From Zoroaster sp. YZ-2022 (lineage: Eukaryota; Echinodermata; Asteroidea; Forcipulatida; Zoroasteridae), in assembly GCA_029582265.1 (NCBI GenBank), contig CM055817.1:22946161-23010160 (forward strand): 64,000 nucleotides of DNA. Reading direction: 5' to 3'. Below the pieces are notes generated by a model. It ran no database searches. It saw only the letters and a list, made by a program, of their open reading frames with translations, and had not been told where the DNA came from. Position 1 is the stretch's first letter, and every line of letters begins with the position of its first letter. Shown here in pieces: positions 1-35,659 of this stretch. The position numbers and the translations under genes are program-made.

Positions 1-252
1 AAAGGTTACAGGCATATCTAGGATTATTCCCGCCTCACTGGCTTTGTTTTCGTTTACTTCTTCTTTCGTATGACGATGAGCAGCTTAGAGTGCTAGTAGC
101 TGCATACATCGGTTTGATGACATTAGTTGAAACAGGGTGGACCACGTGAAGGTTTTCATCTCCCACCCCTTTCGTTTACTAACGTGAATAGATTCCAATG
201 TGCCGGGTTAGGGTCCGTTTTATTGAACATGTTGATGATTTTATTCAAACAG

Positions 253-25740
<25,488 letters not shown>

Positions 25741-26107
25741 AATAAGTAGCCAAATAATTTATACAAATCTCAGACAGATTATTTGCGACAGTTGAACAAA
25801 TATACAACTGTTCGTCTGGTTATCGTTCGTCTGATATCTGGGCCGTAGCTGGGGAGGGTGTTCCATCCATATGTATTTATTTAGTTATTGCTGCACCCTT
25901 CAAACTACAGTATGTTGCTGAGTGTGGTAATTACTATTAAATCAGCAATTGATACACACTGGATTATTCTTGTTTGAGTACTTTATTTATATATTATTCT
26001 GTCTCAAATACTGACTTGATAACGGCGATGAAATGACTTATGTGAGCACTAGAGTGGCGATAATTTCTGTCAATCTGACGTGTACCTGTATGGCGCACCT
26101 GTGTGAC
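25741..26107 (+). other. Probable 3' untranslated region of the receptor
   Basis: AT-rich non-coding sequence follows the TAA. ATTAAA at 25936-25941 with a T/G-rich stretch about 30 bp later (25970) could be the cleavage signal. No other feature is seen before the MITE at 26112. Confidence 0.4.
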
Positions 26108-26111
26108 TTAA

Positions 26112-26302
26112 GGCTGGTCCATACTTGACGCGAAAGCGAATGCGAAGTGAAATTCGTGACGTCGACAATGGTTCACGGCAAATTATTCGCAGCGAAGGGT
26201 CGCGAAAGTTGAACACAGTTCAACTTGCGCGAATCATTCGCCGCGAATTTGGGAGCGAAAAATTCGCTTCGCATTCGCTTTCGCGTGAAGTATGAACCGG
26301 CC
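26112..26302. mobile_element. MITE filled with GCGAA/TTCGC words
   Basis: GGCTGGTCCATACTT and AAGTATGAACCGGCC form the ends, flanked by TTAA (26108) and TTTA. Arms pair for about 40 bp (ACGCGAAAGCGAATGCGAAG). GCGAA or TTCGC recurs throughout the 191 bp. Confidence 0.85.
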
Positions 26303-26331
26303 TTTACAGTAAACGCGTGGTGTATGACGAA

Positions 26332-26412
26332 TGGTGATAATGACGACGATGGTGATGACGACGACGATGGTGATGACGACGACGACGATGGTGATGACGA
26401 CGACGATGGTGA
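26332..26412. repeat. (GGTGATGACGACGAC)n microsatellite
   Basis: Tandem GGTGATGACGACGACGAT units lead directly into the ATT tail of the next SINE. The acidic Asp-rich frame over it is a shadow. Confidence 0.85.
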
Positions 26413-26756
26413 TAATAATAATAATAATGTGTGGATTTATATAGCGCACGTATCCACCAACTAAGTGGTGCTCAAGGCGCATTATATTATTATCCCTGCT
26501 CATAAGGCTCATAAATCATTCCTGAAACCATCTCAGCTCCCTGGGGAGTATACAGCTCAATTGCTGCCATTTCTAGCGCATATAGAGCAAACCAACTCTG
26601 CCTTCACAGGTACCCATTTAACCCCTGGGTGGAGAGAAGCAATTATGATTAAGTGTCTTGCTCAAGGACACAAGTGTCACGGCCGTAATTCGAACCCACA
26701 TTCTGTTGCTAACACCAGAACTTGAATCCGGTAAGCTAGACCGCTCGGCCACGACA
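26413..26756 (-). mobile_element. SINE (tRNA-Leu head), minus strand
   Basis: A full-length copy on the minus strand: head GTCGTGGCCGAGCGGTCTAG, a mutated B box GTTCGAATTACGG, the common body, and a short (ATT)n tail at 26416-26428. Confidence 0.9.
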
Positions 26757-26791
26757 TGGTTCAACTAGAAACAAAGAGAATAAAAGTCTCC

Positions 26792-26915
26792 TGAGGACGA
26801 TCAGAGCATACTGATCGAAACGTCGAGTTGTATCTCCAGTTCTTTTCAGAACTAATTACTACTCAATTGAGCATTTCACATGGTGTCACCGCAATTACTC
26901 TTACTTACTAGAATA
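26792..26915 (+). repeat. Ribozyme-like repeat, well-formed core
   Basis: CTCCTGAGGACGATCAGAGC, ATACTGATCGAAACGTCGAG, then CTCCAGTTCTTTTCAGAACT and CACATGGTGTCACCGCAATT. This is the cleanest single core in the window. Confidence 0.8.
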
Positions 26916-26930
26916 AAGTCACTAAATAAC

Positions 26931-28069
26931 ACATTACAATAAGTAAACGGACATCTCTCATACAAACACCAGCGTTGAAATACGCACTGCATTACACACA
27001 GACAAGTATAGACCAAATGCATATACCCTCTATTTTATGAAACCCATGCTCCCAAAAGAAACAGGTACTGGACATATTAACTGTACCCCATGCAAATTTA
27101 GTTTGTCTACTTGCTGTAGAAACCCAATATTTCTGCTTTTGGAAAATTTGTACATAATTATGTACCCGTCGAATTCAAAACGACAACTTTTGGACTTCAG
27201 CACACTGACCGCATCATGCACGAACATTAACAATACACGTGTTCGCGGTGCGGTAAGACGCTCCCTACATGGCCTCTAGTGGGCGGTCTATTTGCGGTTC
27301 ACTCATGTAGTTCATTCATAAAGTAACTGCACAGTTAGTTGCTGTCGACCCTAATGAATATTCAAACAAAGTTTGAATGAAATTTACATAATTTTACTGT
27401 ATGTACCTATGTAATATTCACAGACCACCGAAGTTGATCGACTGCTTTCTAATGACACAGTTGTGCGCCGCGTGCACTGAATCTTCACGGTACTGCATGC
27501 TGATTGGCTAATCGACGCGAGGAGGTCACCGGTTCACCGCGTGATCATGCAATGAATATTCATTACTTCCCAAACCACTGCGTGCTGTAATTAGCTTATG
27601 TAAATGAGTGATGATGTCATATAGCTCATTAAAGTTTGTCACTGAGCCCGTGCTTACTTATTGTAATGATATAAGAAATACATTATTATAACTCTAAAAA
27701 AAAAAAGCTTTATAAATTGTCAAGGAAGTTCTACGTAGGTTAGAAACTTACTTTGCTGAGCTGACAAACGTTTTAGACGAAAACATTTACGGAATTTGTC
27801 GAACGAAACTACATGAAGATCCTGTCAACGATGTACGAAAATAAAGCTTACGGGAAAAAGCGCCCTCATGAGTTAACAAAAATGACACGAGTCACTAGGC
27901 CTACTCGCCTAAGAAAAAAAAAAGCAGAAGGGACATTCTGGCCGTTACAAATACATTTATATACCGAGGGTATGTACCCAAACAGTTCAAAACTGATTTC
28001 CATTGGGGCTCTATATCGTCACAGTTTTCACGAAGGGACAATTCACATTACACAGTACTAAATACAAGT
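26931..28069. other. Intergenic, nothing recognised
   Basis: No conserved open frame, RNA gene or bounded repeat found. Confidence 0.4.
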
Positions 28070-28329
28070 TACACTCACTGGCCAAAAGTATTGCAACATG
28101 CTTAAAATTAGCACTTTACAGTAACAGGTGAGATGATCATTTAATCCGATTTCATCGATCGTGTATTACATAATTTCCGAGCAAGAACAGTAAAAAAGAA
28201 CACTGACTTCAAAACACAGGCACTTTCAAGAAGTCTTATGTAGTGTAAATAAAATAAAATAAATTATTGTAACACAGTTCTCCAAACTGAACTTTGGTGA
28301 TGTTGCAATACTTATGGCCAGTGAGTGTA
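28070..28329. mobile_element. Tc1/mariner-type MITE
   Basis: TACACTCACTGGCCAAAAGT at the left with its near-exact inverse ending GGCCAGTGAGTGTA at the right, and terminal TA. About 30 bp of inverted ends and a 260-bp non-coding body, typical of Tc1-derived MITEs. Confidence 0.88.
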
Positions 28330-28923
28330 TACTATACCATAGAGGAGGGATCCTTTCTCTATGACTATATAGGCCTACTAAGTTTTCACAACTTGATGTT
28401 GCCAGAGATGTCACTTTTATCATCTGTACAAGAATGGTTTGCCTAGCCGTTTTCTCAACAAAACCACAAACGTGTAAGTAAAATTGGAATTACTTGCGTA
28501 ATACAAAGTTTGAAAAAATGTAATTCATTGTGCTTCTCATTCACACCATGCAATTTCTATGTGAGCAGCGATCCATTTTTAAGTTAAACTTGGAATGTCA
28601 CAAATAATATCACAAAGTTTTAAGTTTGTCACTTTTCTTTTAGTAGTTCTAGTTGCATCCTTAGCGCAGAATATTGTAAAATTCTGTGGACTGTGTGGAA
28701 GTACACAGAACGATTATTTACGGCGTCATTATTAATACAATTGTCCCTTCGAGAATACGCTAGAAACGGGTAATTTTTGCTCAAAATTGCCCCATCGTGA
28801 AAACGGAGAGGCAGCACTAGACGAACCAGACAGACCTAATAGCTCAAAATTGTAGATTTCAATGAAGTAATTCAGAATGTCGAAAAACTGTGTCCCTCCG
28901 TGAAAAAGGTGACGATATATAAT

Positions 28924-29163
28924 TATACATAACAGCAAAAGAAACGTCACCCCTAAAAATATTTATTATTTTCATTTTATAATTAATATAATTTGTTTAA
29001 TGAAGAATATTATGAGTATGGAGTGTAACACGAACACAATGTGGCAAATTTGGTTGACCTGGCAGCCAATCATCCCACAACATTGTATATTTATTATGTT
29101 TAATAATATAATTACTTAACCGTAATTTAGGGGGTGACGTTAATTCTTTTGCTGTTATGTATA
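28924..29163. mobile_element. Tc1/mariner-type MITE, second family
   Basis: TATACATAACAGCAAAAG...CGTCACCCCTAA and its inverse TTAGGGGGTGACG...CTTTTGCTGTTATGTATA. The 240-bp element is non-coding and begins and ends with TA. Confidence 0.82.
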
Positions 29164-29378
29164 CATACAACTCAAACACATGCAAACATAGTCCTACATG
29201 AACAAAATACTTAAGATTTCCGTGATATTACTTAGTGTTCAAAGTTCAAGGTTCATCGGCCTATATTCTCAAAGTATCAAACATTTTCAGTAAGGTACTG
29301 CAGTACATGTAGGCCTATAGACAAAGTATATGGCTGACACAGCAGAGGGATGCATTGAGAAGCAGAGCTTGTAAACAT

Positions 29379-29466
29379 GGAGTGCCATGGTCGAGCGGTT
29401 TAATGCATCGGATTTGTGTTCTGATGGTTGAGTTCGAATCCCAACCGCGACCATGGTGCTTGTGTC
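29379..29466 (+). mobile_element. SINE (second tRNA head), left part, split by Polinton
   Basis: GGAGTGCCATGGTCGAGCGG, a B box GTTCGAATCCCAACC, and the start of the common body to ...GGTGCTTGTGTC. The body resumes at 36135 with TGTGTCCTTGAGCAAGACAC. The last six bases (TGTGTC, 29461-29466) are the Polinton target duplication. Confidence 0.93.
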
Positions 29467-29935
29467 AGTAGTATTAATGGAGCATCTCACATCTCAAAAA
29501 TGATGCCGAGCTACGCATCGCTTCTCACTAGTAACTGCGCATCAAAATGGTGCACAGCTACGCATCGCTACGCACTAGTAACTGCGCATCAAAAATTATG
29601 CGCAGATGCGGACCGAGCCACGCAGTGGTGAGTTGTTCGCCTCACGGCAGTGTATGGAGTCACGAAGTGACGATAATGTGAAGAACATGATGCAAGTTGC
29701 ATCATGTTGAGCGGCGTATGCCAAGACGCAGGATGCGTCTTGAACAAACCACTTTGTGGTGAGTGGGATCTCTGTCACGATAGTGGAACTGGAGAAAAAC
29801 CGTTATTGTTTGATCCAGTTGTGAGGTGCTGGAATGATTGTAAATCATGGAGCGCCGAAGACACTTCACGCAGCACAAACGAGACGTTGACGTCTCGTTT
29901 GTATTTTCACGAAGTGAAAACAAAGCGGCGGGTTC
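29467..29935 (+). repeat. Polinton left terminal inverted repeat
   Basis: About 470 bp, matching the inverse of 35660-36134 with small substitutions. It contains a chain of short perfect hairpins, including CAAGACGCA-GGA-TGCGTCTTG, AAACGAGACGT-TG-ACGTCTCGTTT and TTTTCAC-GAA-GTGAAAA. Confidence 0.93.
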
Positions 29936-30750
29936 CTCGACGTCTGTCAAGACGTCGAGGAAGGAGAAAAGGGCGGGTATGCAGTGGGTTATTGTATTTA
30001 TGAATTTATTTATTTATTTTCCCGCGTCTATTTTTCCCGCAATCTCGGTGTGGGTCTGATCGTCCATTATTATTGACTAGGCATAAATTGTTGTCGCAGC
30101 GGGCTATACAAACTCCGTTTCGGCTCGATGGTTCGACACAGCGGGCTATATACAAAGGCTATGGTTCACTGACTCAATCCCAATCTCCCGTCCGAGACGG
30201 CGAGTCCTAACACGACCGTGACGTCACCCTTTGTTCTCGTTATCGAACACGTCCGGACAAGTTACCCTTGTTTACTGCGTTCTGATTGGATGAACATCGA
30301 AGCATAATTCTCTCCGATTGGTCGGTTAAATTGCGTGACACCGTAACTCGCTTTTCCCGCACTCTCCCGTGTCCGTTGTTTATTTCTTAGCGTACCGATG
30401 TCCTTAGGTTAGGGACTCTATCTATATATATATTTAAAAGTTAATAAATATAAACGTATAAGAACTTTAGAGACAAAGAACAAAAATATAACTACATATA
30501 CAAACGTTTACTGGTGTTCAGTGTGGGAAACGTTATTAAGTAAACAGTATATCATTTACATTCCAGATAATAAAGTTAGTCACTAAAATTTTGAAAAACT
30601 TTATAAAGTAAACGGTATTACATTTACATACCGGATAATAATAATGATAGAAACAAAAAATTTACGTGATACCATACTTTAACCAAAATTCAATATTTAC
30701 AGCGCGGTCATCATAAGCGACCAAAGAAACCCGAAACCCTTACTACCGCT
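29936..30750. other. Polinton left subterminal non-coding region
   Basis: Begins with a further hairpin (CCTCGACGTC...GACGTCGAGG). It includes CGGGCTATACAAACTCCGTT at about 30100, which resembles the 128-bp repeat at 31156. The rest is AT-rich and no gene is recognised. Confidence 0.6.
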
Positions 30751-31197
30751 TTATTGTTGCAACAGCGACTTAGAAATCTGTCGAGTAGCAAAAGATAAAT
30801 CGTACACCTTTGTGTGAACCTGAAGAAAGTGGTTCTGAATAAACTCATTCACAGCAATATCATTGTCACGTTTATCGGTTGAGAAAAGTCCAACAATCGA
30901 TTTCATGTCCATATTTCGACAACGGTGTAATAAGAAAAACAGTGAATATTGGCCACACACTGCCGATAGAGGGCCCTGTAAATTAATACGATTATGTACA
31001 GTCTGACGGGTGTTTTTCTTCAGAAAAGTGTTAATAGATGTTAGGCTTGGGGGTTGTCCGTAAGAATCAAAATATTCTCCCACGCCGCCTCTGGTGATGT
31101 AAACGCCTACCCAGTGCTGTCCAGGTTTGGTAGAGGGGTCTGTGTTGATCACAATTCGTCCTTGATGGGGTGTGTATAAGTTTTCGATTCAAAGACC
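30751..31197 (-). pseudogene. Polinton cysteine protease, N-terminally truncated
   Basis: A minus-strand frame of about 150 codons ends at a stop near 30751. Catalytic landmarks of an adenain/Ulp1-type (C48-like) protease are visible: His in GQHWVGVYI, Asp in EYFDSYG, Gln in NLQGPLSAV and Cys in AVCGQYSLFF. In intact Polintons the enzyme is about 200 residues and is thought to process capsid proteins. Here the N-terminal third is missing. The frame runs back to a stop near 31197, inside the first unit of a tandem repeat, so the repeat array has replaced the 5' end. Confidence 0.85.
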
Positions 31198-31530
31198 TTT
31201 TGTCGCAGCGGACTATACAAACTACGTTTAATTCGGCTCGATGGTTCGACCCCTCCATCCATTACTTATTTTAAAGTTAATTAAGGTCGTCCTTGATGCG
31301 GTGTGTATAAGTTTTTCGATTCAAAGACCTTTTGTCGCAACGGACTATACAAACTCCGTTTAGGCTCGATGGTTCGACCCCTACATCCATTACTTATTTT
31401 AAATTTAATTAAGGTCGTCCTTGATGCGGTGTGTATAAGTTTTTCTATTCAAAGACCTTTTGTCACAACGGACTATACAAACTCCGTTTAGGCTCGATGG
31501 TTTGACCCCGCCGTCCATTACTTATTTTAG
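31156..31530. repeat. Three tandem 128-bp units
   Basis: Units start near 31156, 31286 and 31414 with (G/T)TCGTCCTTGATG(C/G)GG and include GGCTCGATGGTT(C/T)GACCCC. The first unit overlaps the protease coding end, so a piece of coding DNA was amplified. Confidence 0.88.
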
Positions 31531-31591
31531 TTTATCTAGTTTGATATTTCTATAGTAGTTACATATATTGATTCCTACGCCGGTTGCCAAC

Positions 31592-31795
31592 ATGTCTACC
31601 ATTTTTCTCCAAGATTTTTACAACACCGTAGATAATCAGGGCAGTGTTTTACACCTCGAACGTATACGGCGTAGGATAAATAATGATCCCGAAAATCGAG
31701 GGTGGAACAGTATCCCTCCAAACTCGACACACATTTTGATAATTTCTATGTCAGAAGCCTTAAAATATGCTATTCTGAAAAATCATTACGCATAA
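31592..31795 (+). CDS. Small Polinton open frame of unknown function
   Basis: 67 codons from ATG at 31592: MSTIFLQDFYNTVDNQGSVL and onward, ending LKNHYA. No domain is recognised. It precedes the polymerase remnant by about 30 bp on the same strand. It may be a leftover of a deleted gene. Confidence 0.4.
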   Translation: MSTIFLQDFYNTVDNQGSVLHLERIRRRINNDPENRGWNSIPPNSTHILIISMSEALKYAILKNHYA

Positions 31796-31828
31796 TATGT
31801 CAAATTCCTCACCTCACCAATACAAAAT

Positions 31829-32477
31829 TTGTATGAGGTAGACATGACCAAAAAATCGATAAGTTTAAATTTACCCATCCACATTGGTTTCTTCGTCTAC
31901 CAATACGCAAAACTGCGTATGCTTGAGTTTTACTTTGACTTCCTGTTAAAGTTTGTTGATCCATGCGATTTTCAGATGTGTGAGATGGACACCGATTCGG
32001 CCTACCTACCTCGTCATATCGGGTGACAGTCTCGATGATGTCATTAAACCGGATGTGAAAAACCAATACAATCGGGAAAAGCCCGAGTGGTTTCCACGTC
32101 GGACCACTCCCGAACAGTACAATTTTGATAAGAGGATTCCGGGGCTGTTTAAAGTAGAATGGGAGGGTGAGGGTATAATTTCACTGTGTAGCAAGACATA
32201 TTTTTGTTTCGGGTCTAGTGAAAAGTTCAGTTGTAAGGGTCTCAACAGGCGAACCAATGAACTCACTAAGGAGAAGTATATGAGCGTGTTAAATACCAGA
32301 ACGTCGGACGGGGGTGTTAACAAGGGTTTTATCATGAAACACGGTGTAATGTTTACGTACGAACAGAGGAAGACGGCATTGTCCTATTTCTATCCCAAGC
32401 GAAAAGTCGCCGATGATGGGGTTTCAACAACGTTTTTAAATATTATAAGGAAATACACCCTCCCTAAGATGTATTGA
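31829..32477 (+). pseudogene. Polinton protein-primed DNA polymerase B, C-terminal fragment
   Basis: About 215 codons in two frames. The first part ends CEMDTDSAY, the family B motif C with catalytic Asp residues, preceded by HIGFFVYQYAKLRML. A frameshift near 32010-32025 follows. The second frame carries PGLFKVEWEGEG, SKTYFCFG, SCKGLNRR and LSYFYPKRKV, the thumb/C-terminal region typical of Polinton pPolB. The exonuclease, TPR1/TPR2 and motif A/B regions are absent. An intact Polinton enzyme exceeds 1,000 residues and replicates the element by protein priming; this copy cannot. Confidence 0.9.
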
Positions 32478-32982
32478 TTCCAATAAGTCTTAAATACACA
32501 TGTAATATTGTAGTATTGTATTATCGAATTTGATGTAATGAATAATTTTTATGGAACTGTTGTATATTTTGATTTCAAACATTTTCGGTAACTAATTATT
32601 ATTATCATTATACTTTGATTTCAACTGAATAAGAATAAAGGTCAAATAATAAGGAAATAAGAATAAATAATCCGACTCTGAGTACTGTATCCTTCCTAAA
32701 ATAACACAATTAAACTCAATAGATATAGTTAAGGGTTTATAATAAATATGGGGTTATAAAAGGATGTTTGGGTCATTGAACTATATAACGAAGTGGTTGG
32801 TTTAGACGGGAAGGCGTGGGGCGCTTTTTACGCGGAGTGCGTTTGATTTTAAAAGGGTGTTTGGGTCATTGAACCATATAACGAAGTGGTTAGCTTAGAC
32901 TGGCGGGTGGGGGCGCTGTTCACGCAGAGTGTGTTTGATTATAAAAGGGTGTTGTACCGAATGATGACTTTCATTCTATACG
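32478..32982 (+). other. Non-coding spacer with duplicated promoter-like block
   Basis: AT-rich first half. The second half is a direct duplication of about 95 bp (GGGTCATTGAAC(T/C)ATATAAC and AACGAAGTGGTT in both). Confidence 0.6.
32755..32947 (+). promoter_or_regulatory. Triplicated TATA-box block upstream of the ATPase
   Basis: TATAAAAGG at 32755, TTTAAAAGGG near 32850 and TATAAAAGGG at 32940. The last lies 43 bp before the ATPase ATG at 32983, a plausible core promoter spacing. The duplication carries the TATA element with it. Confidence 0.55.
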
Positions 32983-33627
32983 ATGAGTTCAATACTTAAA
33001 CATCCATTCACCTGTGTCATCGCAGGTCCTACTGGGTCAGGAAAAACACAGTTTGTGACGCAGTTATTAAACCCAACGGATGGTGGTGTTATTCACCATC
33101 TCCCGAAAATATCTTGTGGTGTTTTGGCGCTTATCAGGATGCTTATGATCGGTTATCAAATGATGTTCCTAACATTCGTTTTGTGGAGGGTTTTCCCGAA
33201 GATCTTCTCTCCTCGTTGGATCGAACGAAGAGAAACCTGGTTGTGATTGACGACTTACTGTCGGAATCGGGTAATAATACAAAGATTACAGAACTTTTTA
33301 CAAAGGGTAGTCATCACAGCAATCTGTCGGTTATACTCATACTACAAAATCTATTTTATCGAGGTAAAGAAATGCGCACAATCAGTCTGAACGCTCATTA
33401 CATGGTCCTCTTAAAAAAAAAACAGAGATGCATCCCAGATCACTCACTTGGCACGGCAGATGTATCCGAGTAAACCGAAATTTATGGTCGAGGCCTATCG
33501 TGATGCAACGAATTTCGCCTATTCTCATCTATTTGTGGACTTAAAACCCGACACGGGTGAGCAAATGCGTCTCAGATCTAACATCTTCCAAGGTGAATAT
33601 CATACGGTTTACGTTCCGAGGGTATAA
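32983..33627 (+). pseudogene. Polinton packaging ATPase (A32/FtsK-HerA type)
   Basis: ATG at 32983. Walker A is CVIAGPTGSGKTQF near residue 15. After a frameshift near 33105 come IRFVEGFPEDLLSS and Walker B NLVVIDDLLSE, then SVILILQNLFYRG (arginine/sensor region). A second frameshift lies in the A run at 33411-33422, and the rest (ARQMYPSKPKFMVEAYRDAT to YVPRV) is in another frame, ending TAA at 33627. The family pumps DNA into capsids. Length and order are normal apart from the two breaks. Confidence 0.92.
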
Positions 33628-33630
33628 ATA
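33623..33630 (+). promoter_or_regulatory. TATA box overlapping ATPase stop codon
   Basis: TATAAATA overlaps the TAA of the ATPase and lies 42 bp before the next ATG (33665). Compact spacing like this is common in viral-type gene arrays. Confidence 0.5.
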
Positions 33631-33664
33631 ACGTCACCCTTGTACTTGTGTTTCATTTGTAAAG

Positions 33665-33991
33665 ATGTCTCGTCGCGTGCACAAGCACGCTCCCTCCCTG
33701 CACATATTAGCAAACGGTTCCAACAAACAACGCCAGGGTGTGATTGACGGAGCCAGCCAAGACCTCATAACCTGTCTTTGCGAGTGCGCCCTCAACATTT
33801 TGAACGGTAACGTTTCATTGAAACCTGTGGACAGACCTAAACTAAAAAGACACAAGCGACATCTGAGAACACTAACCGACAGAAGGACGAGCCTGCAGAA
33901 GAAGAAGAAAACTTTAAAACAAAAGGGGGGTTTTCTTGGTGCTTTGCTGACGGCGGTTTTGAGCGCTCTGGGTGGACTACTGTTCAAGTAA
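33665..33991 (+). CDS. Small basic Polinton protein with hydrophobic C-terminus
   Basis: 108 codons, intact. The N-terminal half begins MSRRVHKHAPSLHILANGS. A Lys/Arg-rich middle follows (RPKLKRHKRHLRTL, then a run of Lys). The C-terminus is a glycine-rich hydrophobic segment, GGFLGALLTAVLSALGGLLF. A small basic protein with such a tail is often encoded next to the ATPase in Polintons. It has been compared with adenovirus-like core or membrane-active minor proteins, but the role is unproven and I do not assign one. Confidence 0.65.
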   Translation: MSRRVHKHAPSLHILANGSNKQRQGVIDGASQDLITCLCECALNILNGNVSLKPVDRPKLKRHKRHLRTLTDRRTSLQKKKKTLKQKGGFLGALLTAVLSALGGLLFK

Positions 33992-33996
33992 ATGTC

Positions 33997-34488
33997 ATGG
34001 AGCACGCAAAGAAAATGGTGCTCATACCACAAGAGACTCTTGCCAGAATGCAGGCGTCTAGACGGTTGGAGCAAACACCGATTACGCGCGTCGTCCATGG
34101 TTTGGACACCAACATGAGACAATTGATCAAAAGACCGGATCTGTCGGAAGGAGAAAAAATCAAGCTGTACCAACAGACTCTTCAGAGATATATCGCGCTG
34201 AATAAACAGAGGACGGCTCCCTTGACGATGACCTTAGACACAAAGGATTACCGAACGGATTTGGATGAACCGCCCGTGTTGAAAAGGGAACCAACTGTTG
34301 AACACACGAAACCGAGCGAGACAAAACCAGCCCTCAAAGTGGAGCTGAAGGAGAATATAGGTGACGACGCTGTGAACTACGAAGAATTACCCCATTTGTT
34401 TGCGACCGCATGTCATCTTCCGACCAAGAAAAGTAAGAAGAAGAAACTATCATCTTCGGGTAGAAAACAAAAGTGGACTACATTATAA
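33997..34488 (+). CDS. Polinton protein of unknown function
   Basis: 163 codons, intact, starting 6 bp after the preceding stop. It begins MEHAKKMVLIPQETLARMQA. The central part (LDTNMRQLIKR, SEGEKIKLYQQTLQRYIAL) looks helical and conserved. The C-terminal end is charged and Lys-rich (KKSKKKKL). It sits between the small basic protein and the integrase, a usual place for an uncharacterised conserved Polinton protein. Confidence 0.6.
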   Translation: MEHAKKMVLIPQETLARMQASRRLEQTPITRVVHGLDTNMRQLIKRPDLSEGEKIKLYQQTLQRYIALNKQRTAPLTMTLDTKDYRTDLDEPPVLKREPTVEHTKPSETKPALKVELKENIGDDAVNYEELPHLFATACHLPTKKSKKKKLSSSGRKQKWTTL

Positions 34489-34628
34489 GTCAAACACCAG
34501 CCTCAAGTCCTTCATTACAAGTTGGACGGTCACCATGGAGTGTTGTCCTCCCAAACCAGAGTGTAAAGCACGATATGTATTGAAAAAACTCCGCTGCTTG
34601 TGGGTCTGTTGCAACAGTACGCTCGTCA

Positions 34629-35595
34629 TTGAATATTATAATTTCATCGATGGAGAAATATCTGAAGAAAGTGTATTACGACACCAACCATCCCTCTGGT
34701 TTCGGTGGTGTGGATGCTGTCTACCGCGTAGTTCAAAAAGACGGAGTGAAAATCAACAGGAAACAGATTAATAGTTGGTTGCGTCAACAACCTACCTATA
34801 CATTACATAAGCCCATCCGTAGACGTTTCAAAAGAAACCGAGTCATAGTGGGTGGAATTGACCAGCAGTGGCAAGCGGATCTGGTAGACGTGGCCTCGCT
34901 TTCTCTCGATACAATGACGGTCAAAGATTCTTACTGACGTGTATTGACATTTTCTCCAAGTACGCCTGGGTCATCCCCCTCCAGGATAAAACGGGTCAGT
35001 CGTTAATCAAGGCCTTTGCACGAATTTTAAAGGATGGTCGTAAACCACACCTGCTCCAGACGGATAAAGGTACGGAGTTTATAAACCAAAAGTTTCAGAG
35101 TTTCTTGAAAAAGAATAAAATTCAATTCTTTACCACCCACAATGAAACAAAGGCCAGCGTGGTAGAAAGGTTTAACAGAACTCTAAAGACAAAAATGTGG
35201 AAATATTTCACGGCTCAAAACACCTATGTCTACGCAACAATTTTACCGAAGCTGGTGTCCGCGTACAATCACTCGTTTCACAGGAGTATAAAGAGAACAC
35301 CGGCGTCTGTCAGCCCAAAAAACTCCGAGGTTGTTTGGCGAGCGCTGTATGGTACCCCCCACGGCGAACACCCGACTGTCCCCACCTTCAAGTTTAACGT
35401 GGGAGACACGGTTCGCATAAGTATGACGACAAGAACATTTACCAAGGGTTATCTTCCCAACTGGACCACCGAACCTTTCACCGTCAGCGATAGAATTCCA
35501 AGGGAACCCCCAGGTTGAAAGATTACGACGGTGAAGAATTAAAGGGTACATTTTACGAACAAGAAATACAGAGAGTCGTCAAGAAGGATGCATGA
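34629..35595 (+). pseudogene. Polinton retroviral-type integrase
   Basis: Three frames together cover an rve integrase: an N-terminal region with KYLKKVYYDTNHPSGFGG, the first catalytic Asp in QQWQADLVDV, a frameshift near 34905, the second Asp in LLQTDKGTEF and the Glu in SVVERFNRTL, then a chromo-like C-terminal stretch (FNVGDTVRISMTTRTF). Another frameshift near 35510 precedes the end EIQRVVKKDA at 35595. The D,D-35,E triad is present in the decayed text. In live elements this enzyme inserts the transposon and makes the 6-bp duplication seen here. Confidence 0.93.
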
Positions 35596-35659
35596 ACTGT
35601 ACGAAGTAGAGAGCACCGGTGCTGAAAACTAGAAAGCGACTTGGTAAAAAGGAACACGT

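Noticed and set aside
26225..26464. Asp-rich open frame
   Set aside because: It covers an MITE and a GAT/GAC microsatellite; no gene structure.
33634..34173. 179-codon minus-strand frame in the Polinton
   Set aside because: It is a shadow of the two plus-strand Polinton genes at 33665 and 33997, which have the better coding character and order.
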